Shown here: positions 27,691-35,386 of the stretch, piece by piece
How the letters are laid out: every line of letters starts with the position of its first letter
How positions within the stretch are numbered: the first letter of the stretch is position 1
Source: WHSW01 sp963749365
Lineage (GTDB): Bacteria; Actinomycetota; Thermoleophilia; Solirubrobacterales; 70-9
Length of the DNA stretch: 64,000 nt
Assembly (NCBI GenBank): GCA_963749365.1
Contig: CAVVME010000004.1
Location: forward strand, 1-64,000
Reading direction: 5' to 3'
Program-made: the position numbers and the translations under genes
Notes under the pieces: generated by a model
Seen by the model: only the letters and a program-made list of their open reading frames with translations
Database searches by the model: none
Told to the model about the DNA's origin: nothing

Positions 27691-27942
27691 CTAGGCCATC
27701 AGCCAGGCGAGGGTCTCGAACATGACCACGGTGACCACGATCACGGTCGCGGTCAGCGCCACCAGCAGGAGCCCGAAGCTGACGTTGCCGCGCTTCTGGG
27801 TCGTCTGGATCCGCCGCGCGTGGGAGCGGTCGACGGCGCGCTGGCGCAGCTGGCGGCGGCGCTGGCGCTCGACCGCGGCCTGCTGCTCGAACTCGACCTC
27901 GAACTGGTCGAGGCTCTGGCGCATGCGTAGGTCTCCGGCCAT
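27691..27942 (-). CDS. Small single-pass membrane protein, 83 aa
   Basis: The ATG at 27942 gives MAGDLRMRQSLDQFEVEF followed by a strongly charged helix (QQAAVERQRRRQLRQRAV) and one C-terminal membrane helix (FGLLLVALTATVIVVTVVMF). The orientation implied is a cytoplasmic, likely coiled-coil head with a tail anchor. No family recognised. It lies convergent to the nuclease gene with 22 bases between stops and 77 bases downstream of csrA. Confidence 0.6.
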   Translation of the reverse strand: MAGDLRMRQSLDQFEVEFEQQAAVERQRRRQLRQRAVDRSHARRIQTTQKRGNVSFGLLLVALTATVIVVTVVMFETLAWLMA

Positions 27943-28019
27943 CGAGGGTTCGAGCCTATCAGCGCCCTGGTGCACGTACAAGCGTTCGCTAACGAAACGT
28001 TAGTGGAAGGTGACGATCG

Positions 28020-28253
28020 TCACTCGCCCTTGGCGAGATCGTCGAGCGCGCCCGAGACCTTCTCGGACGCGTCCTCGGCCCCCTCGGAGGTCTCGCCCTT
28101 CATCGAGAGGTAGACCTCCTTGCGAAAGACCGAGATCTCACGCGGGGCGGTGATTCCGATCCGGATCTTGTCCTTGGCCACGGCGAGCACGGTGACCTCG
28201 ACGTCGTCGCCGATCATGATGCTCTGGTTTGTCTTTCGCGTCAGGACCAGCAT
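28020..28253 (-). CDS. csrA: Carbon storage regulator CsrA
   Basis: MLVLTRKTNQSIMIGDDVEVTV and IRIGITAPREISVFRKEVY are the CsrA signature, including the Arg of SVFRKE that contacts GGA in RNA. CsrA dimers bind mRNA leaders and block or stabilise them, controlling carbon storage, motility and flagellin output. The 77-residue length includes a C-terminal tail (EGAEDASEKVSGALDDLAKG) longer than usual. An upstream in-frame start at 28289 would add 12 unconserved residues. No fliW or flagellar gene is nearby, which is unusual. It is divergent from the charged protein at 28404. Confidence 0.9.
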   Translation of the reverse strand: MLVLTRKTNQSIMIGDDVEVTVLAVAKDKIRIGITAPREISVFRKEVYLSMKGETSEGAEDASEKVSGALDDLAKGE

Positions 28254-28403
28254 CTCGTCTCCGCACCCGAGGATCTGGCCCGGCGCCATCCCCGATGACT
28301 CTCACCCCTCAATCGGATACCGCAGCCTAGCTGGTCGTGAGGTCGTGATGGCGGCGTCCCCGGTACGGCGGACGGGTTGGCTAGTATCGCCCGCTCTGAG
28401 GCT

Positions 28404-28955
28404 ATGGCCAAGCCGCTTCGCTCACAGCTGAACCAGATCCGCGCCTGGGTGCGCCAGGGGCGAACCGACGCCTGGATCGCGCACCAGCTCGAGGTCTCGA
28501 CCACCGAGCTGCGCGAGTTCCGCCGCCGCCACGAGCTCAGTGCCGACGACGAGGACGCCGGAGAGTCGGACCTGCGCGACGAGATCGAGGCCGAGATCGA
28601 GGCCGCGACCCGCGAGGAGGAGCTCGCGGCCGAGGAGGCCGAGGACGAGGAGCCAGAGGACGACGAAGACGGCGAGCCGGCCGCGCGCCCGCGCGAGCGC
28701 GAGCCGCTCGGCGAGGGCGAGGACGGCGAGCAACCGCGGCGCCGACGGCGCCGGCGGCGCGGTGGCCGCGGGCGTTCCTCGCGCGCCGGCGCCGGAATGC
28801 AGGCGACCTTCGACCACGGCGAGCAGGACGGCTACGGCCTCTGGCTCGACCCGGCGGTCAAGGACGACCCCGTCTACGCCGAGCACTGGGCCGGTAAGCG
28901 CCGGGTCGAGGTCACGATCGAGCCTGAGCGAATCGTGATCAGACGCTCAGACTAG
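28404..28955 (+). CDS. Helix-turn-helix-like protein with acidic and Arg-rich tracts, 183 aa
   Basis: Three zones are visible. Residues 1-45 (RSQLNQIRAWVRQGRTDAWIA, HQLEVSTTELREFRRRHEL) look like a helix-turn-helix. Residues 50-115 are very acidic (EEELAAEEAEDEEPEDDED) and end in an abrupt Arg tract (PRRRRRRRRGGRGR). Residues 130-183 form a compact conserved-looking domain (DHGEQDGYGLWLDPAVKDDP, HWAGKRRVEVTIEPERIVI). The charge pattern suggests nucleic-acid binding. ATG 28404 begins MAKPLRSQLN. No family name recognised. Confidence 0.62.
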   Translation: MAKPLRSQLNQIRAWVRQGRTDAWIAHQLEVSTTELREFRRRHELSADDEDAGESDLRDEIEAEIEAATREEELAAEEAEDEEPEDDEDGEPAARPREREPLGEGEDGEQPRRRRRRRRGGRGRSSRAGAGMQATFDHGEQDGYGLWLDPAVKDDPVYAEHWAGKRRVEVTIEPERIVIRRSD

Positions 28956-28966
28956 GCCCGCCGCCG

Positions 28967-30967
28967 CTACCCCTTCGCCCTGCGCATCTCCCGCCGGCGG
29001 GCGGCGAGTCGACGGCGCTCGGCCCCCGGCAGGCTGCGGCCGCGCTCGCTGCTGGGCCTGCCCTCCCAGCCGTCGTCGGGGACCCGGGCGAGCTCGGCGA
29101 CCAGGTCCTCGAGCGCGCGCAGGTCGTTGGACTCCGCCCCGTCGGCGAGCAGCCGGCGCATCCTCTGGTCGCGCACCGCGCGGGAGGCGTCCTCGAACAG
29201 AAAGACGGAGATCTCGCCGTCGTAGGGGGTCGGGCGACCGACCGCGATTCCGCCGCGCTCTCCGACCCGGCGCAGCGCCTCGACCAGCTCACGTCCGTGA
29301 GCGCCGTCGTCGGCGCGCAGGCGGGCGTCGGGGAGGCGGCGGATGACGGCGATCCGCAGCTGCTCGCGCTCGCCGGGCTCGAGCGCGCGCAACCCGCGCC
29401 GGGGGCGAAAGCTGGCCGCCGAGCCGCTGCGCACCGAGCGCGCGACGTGGATCAGCGGTCGCCAGTGGCGCTCGGGGATCACCCGCAGCGGCACGAGGAT
29501 GCCGAGGAAGACGACCAGGACCAGCGAGGCGATCCCGAGCTCGAGCAGGCTGCCGAGCTCGAGCAGCTGGAAGAGGCCGGCGATCGCGGCGGCGATCGCG
29601 AGCGCCAGCGCGACCGCCCGGTACGGGTAGTCGATCGGACTCTTGCCGCGCTGGTTGCGAGCGAACATCAGCAGCGACGGGACGCCGAAGCCGAACAGCA
29701 TCCCGACCGGGGCCGCGTAGGCACCGATCTCGGGCGCCAGGACGATGGTGATGACGACGAACGAGGTCGCGGCGCCGAGGCAACCAAGGATGAACAGCGT
29801 CCGCTTGTGGCTCAGGTTGACGTTCTGGTTCACGGTCCGGTAGACGGAGGGCATGACGAAGGCGGCCGCCGTGAACGGGATCAGCCCGGCGGCGCCGGCG
29901 TAGGCGGCCGGGGCGGCGTCGACGAGCACCTCGCCGCCGAGGATCATCACCAGGACGGCGAAGATGCACAGCAGGGTGAAGTAGCCGAGCAGCTGGCCCT
30001 GCACGGTCGCCCGCCCGTACTGGTCGCGGACCGCCTGGAAGGCGGCCGACTTGCGCAGCGGGCGCATCGCCATCCGGAAGCCCTGGGGCAGGAAGGAGAC
30101 GACGAAGCCGAGCCGCGAGGCGAGCGCGTAGACGCCGAGCTCGGTGTCGCTGATGAATCGCGAGAGGATGAACACGTCGGCGTTCTGGACGAGCCAGAAC
30201 GAGAGCACGATCGGCGCCCGGTGCCCCCCCCGGAGGACGATCTGCTTGACCTCGGCGGGGTCGAACGAGGGCTCGTAGCTGCCGCGCAGCAGGACGATCG
30301 CGACGATCGCCGCGACGGCGGTGCCGATCGCGGTGCCGATGATCGCGCCCTCGATCCCGGCGCCGCTCGCCAACAGCGCGGTCAAAGCCGCCAGGCCGAG
30401 CACCGGACGGGCGGTGTCGGCGACGACGAAGGCGCCCGGGCGGCGCTCGAGCCAGAGCGTGATGTCGGCGATCTTGAACACCAGCCAGACGCCGGCGAGG
30501 ACGCCCGCCCAGAGGACCAGGTCGGCGTCCTCGGGGTCGCCGAGCAGGAGGTCGGCGATCGGGCGCCGCAGGAGGACGACGAGCGCGGTGCCGAGCACGC
30601 CGAGCACGGCCGCCCAGACGAGCCCGGTGCCGAGCGTGCGCGGCGGCGAGGTCGAGACGACGCTCTCCTCGTCCTCGTCCTCGTCCTCGTCGTCGCCGCC
30701 GCCGAACACCCGCCTGATCGTCCCCGGCTTGACCAGCAGCGAAAGCAGCTGGGTGACGAGCCCGGCGAGGAAGAGCAGGAGCGCGAAGCGGCCCATCTCG
30801 GCCGGGCCGAGGTAGGCGGCGACGACCATCACCGAGACGAGCTGGATCAGGTTGGCGATCACCAGGGTCGCCCCCTGGACGCCGGAGTAGCGCAGCAGCC
30901 GAACGCCGAGGATCGCGCCCGAGCCGCCCGGGTGATCGTGCTCCTGGGTCTGGCGGCGCTGGGCCAT
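28967..30967 (-). CDS. Polysaccharide-type flippase (MATE/Wzx-like), 666 aa
   Basis: About 12-14 hydrophobic helices beginning VQGATLVIANLIQLVSVMVV and including GHRAPIVLSFWLVQNADVFI and GVYALASRLGFVVSFLPQG, the pattern of oligosaccharide flippases that move lipid-linked glycans to the outer face. An acidic cytoplasmic loop (GGGDDEDEDEDEES) interrupts the early helices. A C-terminal soluble tail of about 150 residues (REQLRIAVIRRLPDARLRAD onward, ending Arg-rich) exceeds the usual flippase length. ATG 30967 is used; GTG 30970 is next to it. It is the last gene of the sulfotransferase/glycan operon. Confidence 0.82.
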   Translation of the reverse strand: MAQRRQTQEHDHPGGSGAILGVRLLRYSGVQGATLVIANLIQLVSVMVVAAYLGPAEMGRFALLLFLAGLVTQLLSLLVKPGTIRRVFGGGDDEDEDEDEESVVSTSPPRTLGTGLVWAAVLGVLGTALVVLLRRPIADLLLGDPEDADLVLWAGVLAGVWLVFKIADITLWLERRPGAFVVADTARPVLGLAALTALLASGAGIEGAIIGTAIGTAVAAIVAIVLLRGSYEPSFDPAEVKQIVLRGGHRAPIVLSFWLVQNADVFILSRFISDTELGVYALASRLGFVVSFLPQGFRMAMRPLRKSAAFQAVRDQYGRATVQGQLLGYFTLLCIFAVLVMILGGEVLVDAAPAAYAGAAGLIPFTAAAFVMPSVYRTVNQNVNLSHKRTLFILGCLGAATSFVVITIVLAPEIGAYAAPVGMLFGFGVPSLLMFARNQRGKSPIDYPYRAVALALAIAAAIAGLFQLLELGSLLELGIASLVLVVFLGILVPLRVIPERHWRPLIHVARSVRSGSAASFRPRRGLRALEPGEREQLRIAVIRRLPDARLRADDGAHGRELVEALRRVGERGGIAVGRPTPYDGEISVFLFEDASRAVRDQRMRRLLADGAESNDLRALEDLVAELARVPDDGWEGRPSSERGRSLPGAERRRLAARRREMRRAKG

Positions 30968-30986
30968 CACGCTGCCCCGCGCGGGC

Positions 30987-31907
30987 TCAGGGCGAGTCCC
31001 AGATCTTCCAGTTCGAGAAGTCGCGGCCGGTCAGCTCGCGCAGGCGCTCGGCGTCGGCGCGCATCTCGGCGAGCGTCTCGGGCGGCAGCGCGGCGCGCAC
31101 GTCGGGGCGCTTGATCTGGCGCCGCAACGGCAGCCGGTCGTCGAGCACGAGCCAGAAGTTGGCCGGCAGCCGGCGGCCGCGGCGGCTGCGGCCGAGCTTC
31201 TCCAGCCGCACCGCGAGCCGCGTCGCGCGGGTCTTGCCCGAGGTCTGGTGGCGCTCCTGCTCGAAGCGCGGGTGGGTGAAGTCGGGATCGACGCCGAGGA
31301 ACTCGAACACCGTCCGCAAGGTCTCGGTGCGCTGGTAGCGCAGCTCGGACTGCTGGAAGACGAGCACCTGCTCCTTCGGGTACAGAGCCAGGTAGCGCTC
31401 GAGCTGCATCGCGTACAGCGAGCGGGTCACGTATGAGGTCCGCGGGTGGACCAGGGTCTCGGCGAGCGTGCCCTTCTCGCGCCGCTTGGCGTAGTTGTGG
31501 ACCCAGTGGGCGGCGATCCGCTCGAGCGGGTCGCGGATCATGTAGATCAGCTTCGCGCCGGGGAGGACCGGGTGCATGCGCTCCGGCACCCCCTGGTGCT
31601 GGGGAAAGGCGGAGTAGTTGGGCGAAGCCTCGCCGCGGACACGGGCGTCGGCGTTGAACTGGGCCCGGTACCAGTCCAGCCCGCGCGGCCAGTTGCGCTC
31701 CTCGATAAAGAAGTTGAGCTCCTTCGGCCTCGACATCGAGACCTCCGGATGGAGGCTGAGGTAGTAGTGCAGGACGCTGGTCCCGCACTTCTGCGCCCCG
31801 ATCACGACCAGGTTCGGAAGCGCGCCGGCCGGAGGGCCGGAGTCGGGACGGGGGTCGCCGCCCGGCGCCGCCTCGGAGAGCGGTTTCACGGGGGTAGAGG
31901 ACTCCAT
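30987..31907 (-). CDS. Sulfotransferase, heparan-sulfate type, 306 aa
   Basis: PNLVVIGAQKCGTSVLHYYL is the 5'-PSB loop binding the phosphosulfate of PAPS. LIYMIRDPLERIAAHWVHNY is the 3'-phosphate site with its R-x-P-x-R-x-x-S/A block. The acceptor-side GEASPNYSAFPQ is typical of the N-deacetylase/sulfotransferase-like branch. The enzyme would sulfate a glycan. ATG 31907 follows a Pro/Gly-rich leader. It differs in motif from the two coupled sulfotransferases at 33434-35386, so the cluster holds two classes. Ten bases separate it from the glycosyltransferase upstream and 19 from the flippase downstream. Confidence 0.87.
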   Translation of the reverse strand: MESSTPVKPLSEAAPGGDPRPDSGPPAGALPNLVVIGAQKCGTSVLHYYLSLHPEVSMSRPKELNFFIEERNWPRGLDWYRAQFNADARVRGEASPNYSAFPQHQGVPERMHPVLPGAKLIYMIRDPLERIAAHWVHNYAKRREKGTLAETLVHPRTSYVTRSLYAMQLERYLALYPKEQVLVFQQSELRYQRTETLRTVFEFLGVDPDFTHPRFEQERHQTSGKTRATRLAVRLEKLGRSRRGRRLPANFWLVLDDRLPLRRQIKRPDVRAALPPETLAEMRADAERLRELTGRDFSNWKIWDSP

Positions 31908-31917
31908 CGGAGCGCCC

Positions 31918-33437
31918 TCAGGGTAGCGGAGCCCCTCCCGGCGCCACCACGGTGACTCGCGGGCGAGGCCGCTCGGCGGCGATCAGCGCCAGCCGGCGCC
32001 GCAGGAACTCCTCATAGGTCCCGCCGGCGAGCTGCGCCTGGCGCGAGCCCGGGCCGGGGACATGCTCGACCCCGACCCCGAGCGCCCGGATCGCGCCCAG
32101 CGCGGCGAGCGCGTCGGTAACCACCAGGGTGCGGCGCGGCGACTCGCCCGCCTCGGCGAGCGCGGCCTCGACCGCGTCCGAAACGTGTTCGGGCTCGATC
32201 CCGACCGCGAGCACGAGCGCCCTGGCGCGCGGCTCGGTGAGCTGCTGGCGGGTGAGCCGGACGGCCGTGCGCGGGGCGCTGGCAAAGAACGTGCCCCAGC
32301 GCCGGCGAAAGTCGCGTCGTCCTGCTCGAGCGGACGATTCCGTCGTGTATGTGGACGTTTTCGTCCTCTCGGCGGGGGCGGGGGCGGCGAGGTCGGTGAG
32401 CCACGCGGCGGCATCGGCGGCGCCGGTTGGTGGGTCGAGGGTGGCGAGGCGGGTGTGGATCGGATCGCGGTGGGAGGGGTCGAGGAGGTGATCGAGGGCC
32501 TGGTCGAGCCCGGGGTCGGCCGGGCCGTCGACGGCGAGACCGAGGCCGGCGTCGGCGGCCCAGCGGGCGCGGGCGGGCTGGTCGTCGGTCTCGCGCGCCA
32601 TCGGCACGAACAGGCTCGGGACGCCGAGCGCGATCAGCTCGTGGAAGGCGTTGTAGCCGGCGGCGCTGACCGCGGCGTCGAAGGCGGCGAAGTAGCGGCT
32701 CATCGGGTAGGTGGCGCGAAGCTCGACCACTCCCTCGGGGACCTCGCCGAGCGCCGCCAGCGCCGAGGAGAGCGCCGCGACGCGGACGTCGTCGCGTCCG
32801 GCGAGCCGGCGCAGGCAGCGCTCGGGTCGCCTCGCCGACCTCCGCTGCCCTGGCCGAGCGCGACGAGGACGTTGGTCCGCCCGCCGGCCAGCCCGAGCTC
32901 GGCCTCGGCGCGCTCGCGGGCGAGCAGCTCGGTCCGGTCGAGGAGGACGATCGGCCCGACCCGATGGGCGCGGTCGCGCAGCGCCACCGTCGGCCCGCGG
33001 TCCGCGGACTCGGCCAGCTCGCCCGGCTCGAGCACGGCGTCGAAGGCGCCGGCGCGGCCGAGCGGCACCCGGCTCGAGCCCTGGCGCCAGAGCGGGCGCC
33101 GGCACCAGACCGCGACGCCGTCGGACGGCAGGGCGCCGAGCAGCGCCTCGTAGGGGTGGGTGCCGTCGAAGACGACCGCGTCCGGCTCGGCCTCGGCGAT
33201 CACGGCGCGCAGGCGGGCGCGCAGGCGCCGCGACCAGCGGTAGTCGTTGCCGGAGACCGGGGTCGAGTAGGAGGCGACGTACTCGACCGCGAGCCCCATC
33301 TGCTCGACCACCGGGGCGGCGGCCGAGAGGGTGAGGAAGAGCGGCTCGACCCCGTCGCCGAGCCGGCGCGCGATCGCGATCGAGCGGGTCAGGTGGCCGA
33401 GCCCGGTCCCGTTCGAGGTCGTGAAAAGGACTCTCAA
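31918..33437 (-). CDS. MurG/GT28-like glycosyltransferase with an extra C-terminal domain, one frame break
   Basis: The N-terminal RVLFTTSNGTGLGHLTRSIA is the glycine-rich first motif of GT-B enzymes such as MurG. The C-terminal Rossmann half has ATYPMSRYFAAFDAAVSAAG, YNAFHELIALGVPSLFVP and RETDDQPARARWAADAG, the UDP-sugar-binding region. A frame change near 32835 (GQGSGG-PERCLRR) separates the halves. Beyond the GT lies a further domain of about 110 residues (RALVLAVGIEPEHVSDAVEA, GVEHVPGPGSRQAQLAGG, EEFLRRRLALIAAERPRP) that I cannot name. It starts at TTG 33437, overlapping the upstream sulfotransferase stop as TTGA. Confidence 0.78.
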
Positions 33438-34391
33438 GCCATCGCGCGCTCGCGCTCGTAGGAGCGGCGCAGCACCGGCGCGCAGTGATAGCCCTCGGCC
33501 TCGAGCCGCTCGAGGGCGCGCTCGTAGAGGCGCACGACCTCCGCCTGCTCGGGGTCGGAGAGGCCCTCGCGCCAGCGCTCGCGGTGGGCGGCGCCGGCGT
33601 TCATCTCGGAGTCGAAGAACTCGCGCATCGCCGGCTCGTCGTCGATCCCGAGGAATCCGCAGAGCTCGCCGTAGGCGGCCTCGCGGTCGCTCCAGACCAG
33701 CTCGTCGAGGCTGACAACGTGCAGGCGGGCGCGGTCGGCGGCCGAGAGCGCGCGCACCCCGCGCTCGGCCTGCTCGAGGCGGTCCGCCCAGAACTCGATC
33801 CCCGAGAGCGACGTCGGTCGGGTGGTGGGGCTTCTGGCGCAGGGCGACCTTCGACGAGCCCGAGTCGCGCCCGTCGCGAACCGTGTGCACGAAGCGCGCC
33901 TCGGGGAAGATCTCGGCGAGCCCGTCGGCGGCGGCGATCGTGAAGCAGCTCATCTCGACCAGGACCGGCTTGCCGGCCTGATCGGCCCCCGGCTGCAGGA
34001 GGTCGTAGAACAGCGTCCGCGACGCCTGAAGCAAGTCCTCGCCATGAGTTGCCTCGAACCGCCCGACCGCTTCCTCGAAGCGGTCGGGCGCAATGACCGT
34101 GTGCAGCCCGCGCACCTCGCCGCGCCCGAGCGCCCGCCAGCGCGCCTTGACGTATGCACGGTCTCCGACCCGGACCCGGTGCCACCAGTAGCCGCGCAGC
34201 TTGCGCAGGAACTCGGCCGGCTCGGCGCGGCCGCGGACGACGTCGGCGAGGCCCCTCGGGTTGCAGTGAAAGCGGCATTCGATCGGGACGCCGTGAAAGC
34301 GCGAGTGGCGGTCGAGCAGGTAGCTGAGGATGTGGGTCCCGCTGCGCCCGGTGCCGCCGACGAAGACGAGTTGGGCAGGTTCGGCGCTCAT
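33434..34391 (-). CDS. Sulfotransferase, one frame break
   Basis: LVFVGGTGRSGTHILSYLLD is the PAPS 5'-phosphosulfate loop, and ARFVHTVRDGRDSGSSKVAL the 3'-phosphate site. The protein is paralogous to the next gene: both share a T-G-R-S-G-T-H loop, an F-W-W or Y-W-W segment and an E-M-S or E-Q-S motif (LVEMSCFTIA). The frame breaks near 33812, where IEFWADRLEQAERG continues in the other frame and ends with RLYERALERLEAEGYHCAP. Corrected length is about 318 residues. ATG 34391 overlaps the upstream gene's stop (ATGA). Confidence 0.8.
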
Positions 34392-35386
34392 CGGCCTCGA
34401 TCGTAGACATAGACCATTGGTTCGACCGAATCCTCGCGGCGCTCGAAGGCGTGGCGCAACAGCGGCGCGCAGCGGGCTCCCGCCGCCTCGAGCCGCGCGA
34501 GCGACTCCGCGTAGCGCGCCTCGATCCGCTCCGCCTTGGCGGCCGAGACCCGGCGACGCCAGCGCTCGACGTTCGCCTCCTCGGAGGTCATCCGGTTGCG
34601 GAAGTAGCGCCGGGTGCGCTTTGTCGGCGTCATCCCGAGGAAGCGGAAGATCGGCCGCAGGGCGGCGCGAGCGTGGCGCATCCGCAGCAGCTCGTCGAGG
34701 CTGACGGTGAGCAGCAGCTCGGGCGGCAGCGCCGCCGCACCCTCCTCGATCGCCTGGATCCGTCCCTCCCACCATTCGATCCCCTGCTCGCGGGTGCGCG
34801 GCGCGATCAGGCCCCGGGTCTGGGCGACCCGCGAGGCCGACGCGTCGCGCCCGTCGCGGACGACGTGGATGAAGCGCGCCTCGGGAAAGAGGCGATGCAG
34901 GGTCGCCGCCTGGGCGACGTTGTCGGTGCTCTGCTCGACCAGGCCGCGGCCCTCGCCGGCGCGGAAGCCGAGCAGGTCGAAGAAGAGGGCTCGACACGCC
35001 GCCTCGAGGTCGTCGACGTGGCCGGCCTCGAAGCGCTCGACCGCGGCGTCGAAGCGGTCGCGGTCGACGAACCGGTACATGCCGCGCATCCGGCTGGTCT
35101 GAAATCCGCGCCACCAGAACCCGCGCAGGCGGGCGAGGAACTGTGCCGGGGTCACCTCGCCGGCGAGCAGGCCGGGAAAGCCGTCGGGGTCGGTGTGGAA
35201 GCGGACCTCGACCGGGATCAGCCCGAACTGGTCGTGACGCGAGACGAGCTGGGCGAGCACATGGGTGCCGCTGCGCCCGGTACCGCCGATGAAGACCAGC
35301 GGCACCGGCTCGGGCGGGCGCTCGATCTCGAGCCCACCGAGCACCGGCGAGGGCGAGTCGGCCGGTCTGCGAAAGCCCTCCTTCAT
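34388..35386 (-). CDS. Sulfotransferase, 332 aa
   Basis: LVFIGGTGRSGTHVLAQLVS binds PAPS and ARFIHVVRDGRDASASRVAQ is the second phosphate site, with GLVEQSTDNVAQAATL between. Close in layout to the neighbouring gene (33434-34391), so a tandem duplication is likely. The ending TAMVYVYDR-type tail is ordinary. ATG 35386 overlaps the stop of the 779-residue membrane protein by 4 bases, and its own stop overlaps the next start; the three are translated together. The acceptor is presumably the glycan made by this cluster. Confidence 0.88.
   Translation of the reverse strand: MKEGFRRPADSPSPVLGGLEIERPPEPVPLVFIGGTGRSGTHVLAQLVSRHDQFGLIPVEVRFHTDPDGFPGLLAGEVTPAQFLARLRGFWWRGFQTSRMRGMYRFVDRDRFDAAVERFEAGHVDDLEAACRALFFDLLGFRAGEGRGLVEQSTDNVAQAATLHRLFPEARFIHVVRDGRDASASRVAQTRGLIAPRTREQGIEWWEGRIQAIEEGAAALPPELLLTVSLDELLRMRHARAALRPIFRFLGMTPTKRTRRYFRNRMTSEEANVERWRRRVSAAKAERIEARYAESLARLEAAGARCAPLLRHAFERREDSVEPMVYVYDRGR

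Noticed and set aside
29297..31114. Plus-strand frame of about 600 residues opposite the flippase
   Set aside because: Low-complexity Asp/Arg/Gln/His composition is the complement of the GC-biased coding strand; no domain.
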